A stretch of 52,305 nucleotides of DNA from Acidobacteriota bacterium. GTDB lineage: Bacteria > Acidobacteriota > Vicinamibacteria > Vicinamibacterales > CAVVIG01. Below, piece after piece: positions 15,770 through 25,648 of this stretch. Position 1 is the first letter of the stretch, and each line of letters starts with the position of its first letter. A program made the translations under genes and the position numbers. The notes beneath the pieces were generated by a model. That model made no database searches. It saw only the letters and a list, made by a program, of their open reading frames with translations, and was not told where the DNA came from. Where the stretch lies: assembly GCA_025463215.1 (NCBI GenBank), contig JAOBWF010000360.1:1-52305 (forward strand), given 5' to 3'.

Positions 15770-17740
15770 ATGGTAGTCGTTCGGGATACGCCAGGATATC
15801 GGCGTGAGCCTCGCCGCGCCCTCGCGATCGCGGTGGTCTGTCTTGTCGTGGCGGGCTCAGTCACACGCGGATTCGCGCAGCCGCTTGCTTCTCACGCGGC
15901 GCACGGCCACGCGGCATCACCCGACAATCCCGCGACGCGGCGACTTGGCGTCTGGGGACTCACCGCGGCGCTCGCCGTCGCAGGCACCGCATTTCTCATC
16001 GTTCGCCGTCGCGACCGGCGTCGGCGCGACGCTTTGGATCGCGGGGCGATCACTGGCGCGTCTCCTGTCTCCCCATCCGCCCGGCGTTCGTTCATCAAAT
16101 ACGGCATGTCGGGACTCGCTGCCGTCGGCACCGGACAGATATTGTGGCGCTACGGATCTGCCGGGGCGATCGACGACGTGTCAACGGCCGATGGACTCAG
16201 CGACAGAATCAGTCCCTGCTTCAATAACAGCCCGCAGGGGCCACCGTTCACGCAGCCGCTGCCCATTCCTCCGGCGCTCGATCCCATTCCCGATGCGACG
16301 ACCGATCTCTACGTCATCTCTGAAACGCGCAGCGAGACCGAAATCGTGCCGGGCTTTCGCACCCCGATCTGGGGATACGACGGAATGATGCCGGGGCCGA
16401 CGATCCTGGCGCGCAAGGGACGTCCGGTGTCGATCACCTTCGCCAACAACCTGCCGCCCGGCGAGGATCCGGCGGGCCTCATTGTCACGGCCCCACAGGA
16501 TCCACGGAAGCACCCGTTTCTCGATTCGTCGACGGTCGTGCACCTGCACGGCATCAACACCGACCATTTCGCCGACGGGTTTCCCGACGATGGCGACGGG
16601 CACAAGCATCGGACGCAGCCGGGCGGATCGTTCACCCACGTGTATCCCAATAACGAGTACCAGCGCCCGGCCACGTTGTGGTACCACGATCATTCCGTTC
16701 ATGTGACGGGAGAACACGTCTATCGCGGGCTTGCCGGGTTCTACATCCTGCAGGACGAAGTGGAGGATCTCCTGCGCCTGCCCGGCAGTCCGCTCGCCGA
16801 CCCGGGCCGCGGTTACGGCCACTTCGACGTTCCCCTGTTGATCAAGGACGTCATGATTGCGCCCGACGACATGGACGATCGTCCGCGCGGCACGCTCGTG
16901 TACAACAACTGCAGCCATTTCGGTGCGTTCGGCGACGTGATGACCGTCAACGGCAAGCAGCAGCCGCGATTCGATGTCGCGAACCGCAAGTATCGTTTCC
17001 GGTCGTTGAACGGCTCCGACGCACGTCAGTATTCGATTGCGTTCCGACTGTCGACGCAGCTCCAGAACGGACCCGACCAGCCGTTCACCCTGATCGGATC
17101 CGACCAGGGCTTGCTGCGCGTCGCGGTGCCGACGACTGACTTTCACACCACGCCGTCCGAGCGGTGGGAGTTCGTCGTCGACTTTTCGAAGTACCCGATC
17201 GGCACGCGGCTGGTGATGGTGAACAAGCTCGTCGATCCCTCGGAATCGAACCTGTTTCGGATCATGGCGTTCGACGTCACGCGCGTCGAGCCGGATACGA
17301 GCGAGGTGCCGCCCGTTCTGCGCGGCGGCGAACATCCCGCCGACTTCCAGCCGCCGGCGCAGCAGCGCACATTCCTGTTTCACCGGCAGGGCGGCTATTG
17401 GTCGATCAACGGCATGCAGTGGGATCCGGTGGTGCCGGCGGCCAGACCGCTGGTGGACACCACGGAAGAATGGACCCTCACCAACGAGGCGGGCGGCTGG
17501 GGACACCCCGTGCATCTGCACGTCGGCCGGTTCCGCATCATCGACGTGCAGGGACGCGCGCCGCGCCCAGGCGAGCTCGAGGGATTCAAGGACACGGTGT
17601 GGCTCGGACCGAATCAGACGATCCGCGTTGTCCACCAATTCTGGAACTTCCGCGGGAAGTTCGTCTTTCACTGCCACAACTCGTCGCACGAGGACCACGA
17701 CATGATGTTGCATTTCGAAATACAGCCGCCGCCGGTGTGA
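15770..17740 (+). CDS. Multicopper oxidase (CotA/bilirubin-oxidase-like) with unusual N-terminus
   Basis: Three-cupredoxin multicopper oxidase, 656 residues. All four copper-ligand motifs are intact: HLHG (258-261), WYHDH (304-308), HPVHLH (579-584) and HCH (634-636) with H640 and M645, the last giving a Met-ligated type 1 site. It should oxidise phenolics, bilirubin-like compounds or metal ions with reduction of O2 to water outside the cytoplasm. The N-terminus is odd: a signal-like helix (18-36), a His-rich linker, a second membrane helix (62-78), an Arg-rich stretch and then a Tat-like RRSFIK motif (105-110) before a third hydrophobic run. The ATG at 15770 has AGGAGG upstream, supporting this start. 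It appears to be a single gene; the PRTase gene follows 46 bp later. Confidence 0.93.
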   Translation: MVVVRDTPGYRREPRRALAIAVVCLVVAGSVTRGFAQPLASHAAHGHAASPDNPATRRLGVWGLTAALAVAGTAFLIVRRRDRRRRDALDRGAITGASPVSPSARRSFIKYGMSGLAAVGTGQILWRYGSAGAIDDVSTADGLSDRISPCFNNSPQGPPFTQPLPIPPALDPIPDATTDLYVISETRSETEIVPGFRTPIWGYDGMMPGPTILARKGRPVSITFANNLPPGEDPAGLIVTAPQDPRKHPFLDSSTVVHLHGINTDHFADGFPDDGDGHKHRTQPGGSFTHVYPNNEYQRPATLWYHDHSVHVTGEHVYRGLAGFYILQDEVEDLLRLPGSPLADPGRGYGHFDVPLLIKDVMIAPDDMDDRPRGTLVYNNCSHFGAFGDVMTVNGKQQPRFDVANRKYRFRSLNGSDARQYSIAFRLSTQLQNGPDQPFTLIGSDQGLLRVAVPTTDFHTTPSERWEFVVDFSKYPIGTRLVMVNKLVDPSESNLFRIMAFDVTRVEPDTSEVPPVLRGGEHPADFQPPAQQRTFLFHRQGGYWSINGMQWDPVVPAARPLVDTTEEWTLTNEAGGWGHPVHLHVGRFRIIDVQGRAPRPGELEGFKDTVWLGPNQTIRVVHQFWNFRGKFVFHCHNSSHEDHDMMLHFEIQPPPV

Positions 17741-17786
17741 ACGCGCGCAGTGAGGATTGCCGGTGGGCTTCCGAGGCTGAAAGGGC

Positions 17787-18539
17787 TTGAGCGCGCATGG
17801 TCCCGCCGGTCTCGCGTTCAGACCCGCGACCGCCCGGCACGGATCTCGCTACTACGTACGCGTGCCACAAATCGCTGCACGACGGTTCCGCGATCGCGGT
17901 GCTGCCGGCAAACTGCTGGCGCAGCGGCTCCGCGCCTACGCTGATCGAGCCGATGTCCTTGTGCTGGGGTTGCCACGCGGCGGCGTGCCGGTCGCGTACG
18001 AAGTCGCGGCTGAGCTCGATGCGCCGCTGGACGTGTTCCTGGTCCGCAAACTCGGGGTGCCAGGGCACGAAGAGCTGGCGATGGGCGCCGTCGCGAGCGG
18101 TGGACTGCGCGTCATGAGCGACGACCTTGTCCGTACTCTTCGCCTGCCCCCCTTGGTCATCGAGCGCGTGCTTGCGAAAGAGCTGATCGAGCTGAATCGT
18201 CGCGAGCGCCTGTACCGCGGCGATCGACCGGAACCAGATCCGGCTGGCCGTGTCGTCATTGTGGTCGATGACGGCCTGGCAACCGGATCGACGATGCGGG
18301 CAGCGGTGCAAGCCCTGGGCGGCAAACGGCCCGCCCGGATTGTGGTGGCCGTACCGGTCGCCGCCGCCGAGACGCGCGACGCGTTAGCACGCGAAGTCGA
18401 CGAGGTCGTCTGCGCACTCACGCCGGAACCGTTTCATGCCGTCGGTCTGTGGTACGACAACTTCGATCAGACGAGCGACGAGGACGTGCGTGCGCTGTTG
18501 ACGCTCAATCGCCGTGAACGACTCCGTCCACGACGATGA
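17787..18539 (+). CDS. Phosphoribosyltransferase family protein
   Basis: Type I PRTase-fold protein of up to 250 residues. The PRPP-binding loop is clear: VVIVVDDGLATGSTMRAA. The N-terminal pattern FRDRGAAGKLLAQRL and the LGLPRGGVPVAYEVA motif match the widespread predicted phosphoribosyltransferases often found with stress or dienelactone-hydrolase genes rather than true purine enzymes. Substrate unknown. The start is uncertain: the frame opens at TTG 17787, but a GTG at 17862 sits closer to the family's usual N-terminus, and neither has a good Shine-Dalgarno. It lies 46 bp after the multicopper oxidase on the same strand and may share its transcript. Confidence 0.85.
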   Translation: MSAHGPAGLAFRPATARHGSRYYVRVPQIAARRFRDRGAAGKLLAQRLRAYADRADVLVLGLPRGGVPVAYEVAAELDAPLDVFLVRKLGVPGHEELAMGAVASGGLRVMSDDLVRTLRLPPLVIERVLAKELIELNRRERLYRGDRPEPDPAGRVVIVVDDGLATGSTMRAAVQALGGKRPARIVVAVPVAAAETRDALAREVDEVVCALTPEPFHAVGLWYDNFDQTSDEDVRALLTLNRRERLRPRR

Positions 18540-18581
18540 GATCCTGACAGCAACTGGGTCGACCGGTCGCGGTCACAACCT

Positions 18582-18611
18582 TTGCGGTCTCTCCGCCGAG
18601 TTCGTTATAGT
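18582..18611 (+). promoter_or_regulatory. Sigma70-like promoter before GT39-like gene
   Basis: TTGCGG (18582-18587) and TATAGT (18606-18611) are separated by 18 bases, a fair match to the vegetative consensus. Transcription would begin near 18618, about 8 bases before the GTG start, giving a very short leader and fitting the lack of a Shine-Dalgarno. Confidence 0.42.
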
Positions 18612-18625
18612 TCGGCGGTCTGACC

Positions 18626-20206
18626 GTGACGATCCCCACACCGAATACGCCGCCCGCCGCGAGGCTCCGCACCTCCCTCTACGTCCTCGCCGTGGTGGCC
18701 CTCAGCCTGATCTCTCGGCTGCCGCAGTTGCGAAGCCCCAACCTGCTCGCCGATGGCGATGAGTGCGTTCTGGGCCTGATGGCCAAACACGTCGCCCAGG
18801 GCAGGGAGTTCCCCATCTTCTTCTACGGGCAGCATTACGCGTTCTCGCCGGTCGAGGAGACCGCGGGAGCCTTGGCCTTCGTGCTGTTCGGCGTCGGGGC
18901 CGTTCCTCTCAAACTCGCCATGCTGGCGCTGTGGACGGTCGGCGTCCTGTTCTTCTTCTTCGCGCTCTCGAAAGTGATCGGCACGCCGAGAAGCTTCGCG
19001 GCCACCGCCGTGCTCCTGCTCAATCCGGCGTGGGCCGCCTGGTCGATGAAAGCCGGCGGCGGCTACATCACGGCGTTCACCGCATCGGCAGTACTGGTGT
19101 GGCTGCTGCTGCAACATCGGGAACGCGAGACGGTGATGCGGTGGATCGCCGCGGGGGCGCTGACCGCCGTGATCGATCTGTCGCAACCGCTCTGGCTGCC
19201 AGGACTGGTGCCCATCGTCTTAGCCGTTCTCTGGACACGTCGCCGACTGTCGTGGGGCGTCAGCTATCTTGGTGTGACCGCCGCCGCCATGCTGTTGGTG
19301 AAGATCGCCACGCCGACCGACGCCTCGGACTGGACAGGGCCGACCCTTGGCAATCCGGACCTGGTCGGGTCGCTCTCACGAGTGGCACGGCAAATCTACG
19401 TGCATTTCACAGGCGCCTATTACCTGTCGTGGGCGATCGACCCGCCGGGCGCTGTCACCACCGCCGTCGCGGTCGTGTGGTGCGGGGTGCTGGCGTTCGC
19501 CGTGTTGATCCAACTGTATCGGCTGCTCACCAAGCGATACTGCGCCGCGTCGCACATCCTGTTTCTGTCCGTGGTGTCGACGCTGGTCGCGGAATGGACG
19601 CTGCTGAGTGCACGCGATGCCAGGTATTTACTGCCGCTCGGCGCGCTCCTGGTGGCGCTCGCGAGTGTCGAGGTCGTGGATCTCGTCCAGCGCCAGATCG
19701 TCTCGGCGAAGGTGGTATCCGTCCTTACCTGCGCCATGCTGCTGCTCGGATCGCTGTCGATGCGCGAGTTCCGGGAGTTCAACTACCTGTGGAAGAGTCC
19801 ATCGGATCACCTGGCCGAACGCAAACGACTGCAGCAGGTATTCGGCTATCTGAAGGTCAAGGATGTCAGCCACGTGTTCTCGATGAACGGGTTATTGGAC
19901 ACGCAACTCGTGTTCTACAGTGATGAGAAGGTGCTGGCCCGGTGGACGCACCCCGTTGGCAAATATCCCCCCTACGTCAGAGCTGTGAATCGCGCCCTTG
20001 CGAACGGCGAGCCGATCGCCGTCGTCGGTTATACCCACGCCAGTGGTGCGCCCGGCTGTTTTGACGTGCCGATTTGTAGCGGCGGACTCGAGAGCATGGT
20101 TGCGAATCCCGAGTCGATATTCATCGTTGATAACAAGTACTTTGTGTATGTCGGCGCCAACCGGGACGTGCTCAAGGCTCTCGGCTTCCGATTCTGGGAT
20201 TATTGA
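18626..20206 (+). CDS. GT39-like polytopic membrane glycosyltransferase
   Basis: Membrane protein of 526 residues with about ten hydrophobic helices and a C-terminal soluble tail. The first extracytoplasmic loop has the acidic motif LLADGDECVLG and the FYGQHYAFSPVE segment seen in ArnT/RgtA-like transferases, so a polyprenyl-phosphate-sugar donor is likely. It is distinct from the GT39 gene at 12.6-14.2 kb and has no deacetylase or GT2 partner beside it. The start is the GTG at 18626, just downstream of a promoter-like element. The acceptor is unknown. Assignment to GT39 rests on topology and the loop motif, so a related membrane glycosyltransferase family is possible. Confidence 0.7.
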   Translation: MTIPTPNTPPAARLRTSLYVLAVVALSLISRLPQLRSPNLLADGDECVLGLMAKHVAQGREFPIFFYGQHYAFSPVEETAGALAFVLFGVGAVPLKLAMLALWTVGVLFFFFALSKVIGTPRSFAATAVLLLNPAWAAWSMKAGGGYITAFTASAVLVWLLLQHRERETVMRWIAAGALTAVIDLSQPLWLPGLVPIVLAVLWTRRRLSWGVSYLGVTAAAMLLVKIATPTDASDWTGPTLGNPDLVGSLSRVARQIYVHFTGAYYLSWAIDPPGAVTTAVAVVWCGVLAFAVLIQLYRLLTKRYCAASHILFLSVVSTLVAEWTLLSARDARYLLPLGALLVALASVEVVDLVQRQIVSAKVVSVLTCAMLLLGSLSMREFREFNYLWKSPSDHLAERKRLQQVFGYLKVKDVSHVFSMNGLLDTQLVFYSDEKVLARWTHPVGKYPPYVRAVNRALANGEPIAVVGYTHASGAPGCFDVPICSGGLESMVANPESIFIVDNKYFVYVGANRDVLKALGFRFWDY

Positions 20207-20220
20207 TGCGCCCTCAATTG

Positions 20221-20247
20221 ACCGTGGATTCGACGCCGCCCCACGGT
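20221..20247. terminator. Possible hairpin between convergent genes
   Basis: ACCGTGG (20221-20227) and CCACGGT (20241-20247) form a 7-bp stem with a 13-base loop between the ends of two convergent genes. There is no T-tract, so termination activity is doubtful. Confidence 0.22.
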
Positions 20248-20413
20248 TCGACCGCTCCCGTATCACGACGCGACGATTGACCCGGGTCGATGGCTCACGG
20301 CGCGCCGGCAATCGCCTTACGGCGTCGAGCCGATCGCCATCGCTACGGTTCTGCCGCGGGCTTCGACATCATCTCTGCCCAGCGTGGGTATGAACTCGGC
20401 GGCGGCGGTCCGT

Positions 20414-23400
20414 TCACATCGCCCGCAGCGTGAATTGAAACGTCGTGCCGCGGGTCGTGTTGGCGCTCGCCCACAAACGGCCGCCGTGCGACTCGACGAT
20501 CGTCCGGCTGATGGACAGTCCCATACCGGTGCCGCGTGACTTCGTCGTGAAGAACGCGTCGAACATCCGGTCCGCCTCGTCGACGCCAATTCCGACCCCT
20601 GAGTCGCTCACGGCGATCAGCAGCTGCCGGTCGGCGGTCCGCTTCGAGGTGATCACGAGCTCGCCCTGCATGTCGACCATCGCCTCGATCCCGTTCAGCA
20701 TCAGGTTCATCAACACCTGCTGGAGCTGCACGCGATCGGCCATGGTCCCGGGCAATCCATCGGCCAGGTCCGCACGAATCGCAATCGCGCGACGATTCGC
20801 CTCCGGGCGCAACAGGTCGATCATCCCTCGAACCACGTCGTTGACATCCACCAGCTCCCGGTGCGGCGTCCCTCGCGTGTAGAGCAGCCGGACGCGGTCG
20901 ACGATCTCGCCGGCGCGCTTGATCGCGCTGACCACTCTCGACGCGGCCTCCGACGCCTCGGCGAGATCGGGCGTCTCACGCCGCAGCCAGCGCTCGCACG
21001 TGTGGGCGTTCGTCATGGCGGCCGCGATTGGCTGCTTGAGCTCGTGTGCCAGCGATGCCGACAACTCGCCGAGGGTCGTGACCCGGCTCATATAAGCGAG
21101 ATCGGCTTGTGCCTGCCGCAATCTATCCTCCCCCCGCTTGCGTTCGGTGAGGTCGAGCACGAACGCCACGATCTCGGCACCCGGCCCTCCGTCAATCGCC
21201 GCGGCGCCGACCAGTACCGGGACCCGGCTCCCATCGGGGCGGACGTATTCCGTCTCGAAGACTTCGCGGCGGCCGGTCGCTCCGACCTGCTCGAAGGCCC
21301 GTTCAGTGACGCGCAGCCATTCCGGCGGCGCCAGCGCCTGCCAGCGCAGCCGGCCTGATGTGACATCGTCGCGGGTGCGGGCCACCACCTGCAGAAAGGC
21401 GTCGTTCGCCTCGACGATGCGACCGTCAGCCGCCGACACCCACACTCCGACGACGTTCGCATCGACCAGCCGGCGGATCTTGGCTTCCCGCTGCTCGAGC
21501 TCGCGGTACAGGCGGCTGTTCTCCAGCGAGATCGCCGCCTGCGACGCCATCGCATTCAACACCGCGATGCGCGCGGGGGTGAAGACACCGGCCGCGAGAT
21601 GATTCTCCAGGTACAACAGCCCGATCAGCCTGCCCTGTTTGACCAGCGGCAGGCAGAGGATGGACCGGGCCTCGTGTCCACGGATGTACGCGTCGGCGGT
21701 GAACGCGCCGGAAGCGGAGGCGTCGGCGAGCAACACGCTGTCGTGCGTCCGCGCGGCGTAGTGAAGCACCGACTCCGGCAGTTCGTCCGGCGAGACGATC
21801 GCGCTGCGCAGCCGGACGGCGGCCCCGCCGACGCCGACGCTCGCTTCGGCCTCGATGCGAAGACTGTCGCCGTGCGGCAGGATCAACAGTCCGCGTTCGG
21901 CGCCCGCGTGCTCGAAGGCGGTCCGCAGCAGCACGTCGATGAGTTTTTCGAGGACGATTTCGCCGGATACCGCCTCCGCCACCTTGAGCACGGTTGCGAG
22001 GTCGAGATGTTCGACCGGCGTGTCGATCGTCGTGGCCGGTTCGAGCGACGGTTCGATGCGAAGGTGCGGGTGCGAGGCGTCGAGTTGCCGCACCTTGCCG
22101 GTGGCCCCCCACCGGACATAGCACGATCGGCTCTGCCCCACGTAGGCGTCGGCGATCGTCGCGAAGCCGCGCGCCCGGTAAAACCGGGCCGCGACCTCGT
22201 CAGCGAGCGCTTCGAGGTGGATGAATCCGTGCTCACGCGCGAGGCGGATCGACGTCTCGTACAGACGCATCGCTTCCAGATCGCGTCCGTCGAGCCTGGC
22301 GATCTCGGCATCGGCGAGCGCTGAACGGGTGCCGAAATTCTCTGGACCATCGACGGCCCAGGCGGCGAGCTGGCGGGCGTGAGCACGGAGGGCCTCGACG
22401 TGGGCCGGCCGCCGTCCGTCGGGCGCAGCGTCGCAGGAGGCGGCGTGGGCGATCGCGCCATAAAAGTGATACTCGGCGACCTCGGTGAACGACGCCGTGA
22501 CCCAGAGAATGCGTTGCGCCTTTGCCGCCGCGTCGAGCGCCGTGCCGTAATCGCCGGCGACGACGCGTGCCTGCATCTTCCGGATCCAATACCAGCACGC
22601 AGGGAGCACCAGTCGCGCATCCGCTTCGAGGCGCTGCTCGAAGGCGCCTTCGTCGAGCTCGCGGTCATTGAACGATCCAAGACGATCGGTCAGGCCGCGG
22701 AGCGTCCGCACCAGTCCGAGCTGCGCGGTGAGGATGTCGATGTTGCGGCGGATCCCGACGGTGTGCGCGAAGGCGAGCCCGCGCTCGGCTTCACGCTGAA
22801 TGTCGGCGAGCGGATCGCCGCTGGCGAGCATGATCGCGATCAGGTTGTTGCGGCTGTAGGCGGCGAAGGTGAGATCGCCGCGCGCCAGCGCCGCATCAAA
22901 TGCGCGGCGGACCAGCGTCCGGCCGATGCGGTGATGCCGTGTCCACGGAAGAACCTGGGCGCCGAATTCCTTGTAGACGCGGCCGGTGAAGCGGTCCAGT
23001 CCGGGGGTGTCGACCAGCTCGAGAGCCACGCTGCCCAGGCGGAATCCCGCCTGGTAGTCGCCGAACTGTGTGCCGAGGACCAGAGCGACGTGCACGTACG
23101 CGAAGCACGACCCGTGGCAGTTGCCATGCGCGAGACTCAGATTCGTCATGCGGCCGGCGACGAGCCCCGCAAGGTGCGGGGCGAACGACACGGCCGGCGT
23201 GATGATCTCCGTGAGCACATCCATCGCCGCCAGCGCCTGGGGATCGCGCATGAGCGGCAGATCGATCAGCGCCTCGATTGGACGGTCCCCGAGCTGCTGC
23301 CAGATGCGCGCGTATTCGTCGCGGAGCGCCTCCATGGTCGGGTGCGACGGCCAGTCGATGCCGGCCTCACGCAGGTAATCGAGGCCCACTGCGATCGCGC

Positions 23401-25648
23401 GATCGGGGCGATCCAGCGTGGTGAACAGCGCCGCGCGCAGGCGCGTGACCGCGGCGCGATCCGTCGGCGTCGAGGCCAGGCGCGACAGGCTCGACAGCCG
23501 GGCGTCGGCGGCGGCGTACTCGCCCGTCAGGAATTCGCACTCGGCCCGGTGCAGTTCCAGCGCCACGGCAAGCTCGGGCCGGCGGTCCCAGGCATCATCC
23601 GCCAGCAGCGCCGCGCCCGCGACGAGATACGTGAGCGCCGAGGCATACGCGGTCGACGCTTTCGCCCGCTTGCCCGCGTCGAGATTCAGCTCGGCCAGCT
23701 GTTCACGCTCAATGCGTGACGTGAGCAGGGCGGCGCCGCGATTGAGCTGGTTGACGATCTCGAAGATCGCCTCTTCGCGCCTGTCCGGCGGCGTCTGCGC
23801 GGCGAGCAGCCGCCCGATCCGAAGATGCGCCTCGACGCGGGATCGCGCAGGGATCAGCGAATAGGCGGCTTCCTGAATCCGATCGTGGACGAAGCCATAC
23901 ACGTCGTCCCGGCGCTCGAGCAGTTCGGTGTGAACCGCGTCCTCCAGCACGGCATGCAGCGCCGCCTCGGTCGTGCCGTGGACACTCGCCAGCAGGCCGA
24001 CGGTTGCCGCATTGCCGATGCACGCGAGCTGCTGGAGCGCCGCCTGCGCCGCGGCGGGCAGCCGGATCACTCTCGCCGCCATCAGATCGACCACGTTGTC
24101 GGTGTACCCCTTGGCGCGAATCCGATCGAGATCCCACGACCACCGCGCCGTGTCGTACGCAAAAGCGAGCAGCTTCTCCTCGGCGAGCGCCTGAAGGAAT
24201 CGAATTACGAAGAACGGGTTGCCGGCCGTGCGCTCGTGAACGAGTTGCGTCAGCGTCGCGACACGTTCACTGTCCGTGTGCAGCGCATCGCTCACCAACT
24301 GCGACAGGCGTTCACGATCGATCGGCGCGAGATTGATCTCCTGGACGGCGACGCCCGCCTTTCGAATCACGTCGACCGTCCGCATCACCGGATGCGAAGG
24401 ATCGACTTCGTTGTCGCGGTACGCGCCGATCAACAGCACGTGGCGCACGTCCGGGTGCGTCACGAGGGCCTCGACGATTTCGCGCGTGGCCGCATCCAGC
24501 CATTGCAGATCGTCGAGGAAGATCACGAGTGGATGGTGGGATTGCGCGAAGACGCCGACGAAGCGCCGGACCACCAGATGAAAGCGCCGTTGCCCATCTT
24601 GCGGAGAAAATTCGGCGACGGCCGGCTGCTCCCCGATGATCAGCGCCAGCTGTGGGACGAGATCGACCATCAGCCGTCCGTTCGGCCGCAGCGCCTCGAG
24701 GAGGGCGTCGCGCCACGGCGCAAGCTCGAGCTCACTCTTCGCCAGCAGTCCCCGTACCAGGCCCTGAAACGCCTGCGCCAGGGTGGCATACGGAACGTCG
24801 CGTTTGTACTGGTCGAATTTGCCGGACGCGAACAGCCCGCGCGACGACACCAGCACTTTGTGCAGTTCGTTGACGACCGATGATTTGCCGATGCCTGAGT
24901 ACCCGGACACGAGGACCATCTCGGGGGTGCCGCTCGCGACGACGCGATCGAAGGCGGCGCGCAGCGCCTCGATCTCGCGCTCTCGACCGTACAGTTTCTG
25001 CGGGATCAACAGCAGGTCTGGCACGTCCTGTTCGCCGAGTGCGAAGGGGTCGATCCGGCGCTCAGCGTCCCAGGCGGCGAGACACCGTCGCAGGTCGCGC
25101 TCCAGGCCGGCCGCCGTCTGGTAGCGGTCCTCGGCCGTCTTGGCCAGGAGCTTCATGATGATCGCCGACACCACGCCGGGAATGTCGCGCCGCCGCTCGG
25201 CCGGCGGGACCGCCCGCCTCGCGACGTGGCAGTGGATCCATTCGAGCGGGTCCGACGCGACGAACGGCAGCGCGCCGATCAGCACTTCGTACAGCGTGAC
25301 GCCGACGCCGTAGAGGTCGGCGCGCGAATCGATCGACCGATTCATGCGGCCGGTCTGTTCAGGCGCCATGTACGGCAACGTCCCGGAGATGAATTCCGGA
25401 GGCTCCGGCGACTGGCGCTCGCGGCGAAGCCGCGATGCGATGCCGAATCCGGTGAGCGAGATTTCACCGGTCGCCGAGTTGACGAGGACGTGAGCGGGCT
25501 TGATGTCCTTGTGAACGATGCCGCGCCGGTGCACGTCGCCCACGGCGGCGGACAACCCGACCGCGAACCGCAGAAAAGGCCCGAGCGCCATCGGGTGCTG
25601 CGCCACGCGATCGAGGCGATCGATTTCAGGAACTCCGGGGTCCTTCAA
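20414..25648 (-). CDS. Giant Ser/Thr kinase (C-lobe only)-AAA ATPase-GAF-PAS-histidine kinase
   Basis: Cytoplasmic signalling protein of 1744 residues with no membrane helices. In order: kinase C-lobe (1 to about 215; catalytic loop HKDIKPAHVLVN 46-57, GFG 67-69, APEQ 95-98); STAND/AAA16-type ATPase (Walker A GYSGIGKSS 249-257, Walker B VIFLDD about 375-380); a long helical TPR-like region; GAF (about 1230-1380); PAS (about 1393-1505); HisKA with H1535 (SLAHELKQP); and HATPase to the end (MLNGIEAM, SDSGVGI, GTGMGLSIS). It belongs to the trifunctional kinase family of soil bacteria, where GFG in place of DFG is, as I recall, usual. The kinase N-lobe with its ATP-binding Lys is missing: homology begins at the TTG start, with a stop codon just upstream. 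Phosphorylation partners are unknown; no response regulator is adjacent. Confidence 0.88.
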   Translation of the reverse strand: MKDPGVPEIDRLDRVAQHPMALGPFLRFAVGLSAAVGDVHRRGIVHKDIKPAHVLVNSATGEISLTGFGIASRLRRERQSPEPPEFISGTLPYMAPEQTGRMNRSIDSRADLYGVGVTLYEVLIGALPFVASDPLEWIHCHVARRAVPPAERRRDIPGVVSAIIMKLLAKTAEDRYQTAAGLERDLRRCLAAWDAERRIDPFALGEQDVPDLLLIPQKLYGREREIEALRAAFDRVVASGTPEMVLVSGYSGIGKSSVVNELHKVLVSSRGLFASGKFDQYKRDVPYATLAQAFQGLVRGLLAKSELELAPWRDALLEALRPNGRLMVDLVPQLALIIGEQPAVAEFSPQDGQRRFHLVVRRFVGVFAQSHHPLVIFLDDLQWLDAATREIVEALVTHPDVRHVLLIGAYRDNEVDPSHPVMRTVDVIRKAGVAVQEINLAPIDRERLSQLVSDALHTDSERVATLTQLVHERTAGNPFFVIRFLQALAEEKLLAFAYDTARWSWDLDRIRAKGYTDNVVDLMAARVIRLPAAAQAALQQLACIGNAATVGLLASVHGTTEAALHAVLEDAVHTELLERRDDVYGFVHDRIQEAAYSLIPARSRVEAHLRIGRLLAAQTPPDRREEAIFEIVNQLNRGAALLTSRIEREQLAELNLDAGKRAKASTAYASALTYLVAGAALLADDAWDRRPELAVALELHRAECEFLTGEYAAADARLSSLSRLASTPTDRAAVTRLRAALFTTLDRPDRAIAVGLDYLREAGIDWPSHPTMEALRDEYARIWQQLGDRPIEALIDLPLMRDPQALAAMDVLTEIITPAVSFAPHLAGLVAGRMTNLSLAHGNCHGSCFAYVHVALVLGTQFGDYQAGFRLGSVALELVDTPGLDRFTGRVYKEFGAQVLPWTRHHRIGRTLVRRAFDAALARGDLTFAAYSRNNLIAIMLASGDPLADIQREAERGLAFAHTVGIRRNIDILTAQLGLVRTLRGLTDRLGSFNDRELDEGAFEQRLEADARLVLPACWYWIRKMQARVVAGDYGTALDAAAKAQRILWVTASFTEVAEYHFYGAIAHAASCDAAPDGRRPAHVEALRAHARQLAAWAVDGPENFGTRSALADAEIARLDGRDLEAMRLYETSIRLAREHGFIHLEALADEVAARFYRARGFATIADAYVGQSRSCYVRWGATGKVRQLDASHPHLRIEPSLEPATTIDTPVEHLDLATVLKVAEAVSGEIVLEKLIDVLLRTAFEHAGAERGLLILPHGDSLRIEAEASVGVGGAAVRLRSAIVSPDELPESVLHYAARTHDSVLLADASASGAFTADAYIRGHEARSILCLPLVKQGRLIGLLYLENHLAAGVFTPARIAVLNAMASQAAISLENSRLYRELEQREAKIRRLVDANVVGVWVSAADGRIVEANDAFLQVVARTRDDVTSGRLRWQALAPPEWLRVTERAFEQVGATGRREVFETEYVRPDGSRVPVLVGAAAIDGGPGAEIVAFVLDLTERKRGEDRLRQAQADLAYMSRVTTLGELSASLAHELKQPIAAAMTNAHTCERWLRRETPDLAEASEAASRVVSAIKRAGEIVDRVRLLYTRGTPHRELVDVNDVVRGMIDLLRPEANRRAIAIRADLADGLPGTMADRVQLQQVLMNLMLNGIEAMVDMQGELVITSKRTADRQLLIAVSDSGVGIGVDEADRMFDAFFTTKSRGTGMGLSISRTIVESHGGRLWASANTTRGTTFQFTLRAM

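Noticed and set aside
25438..25450. GFG instead of DFG in the kinase activation segment of the giant signalling protein
   Set aside because: Members of this trifunctional kinase family, as I recall them, usually carry LTGFGIASRL, so this is a family trait rather than a local loss.
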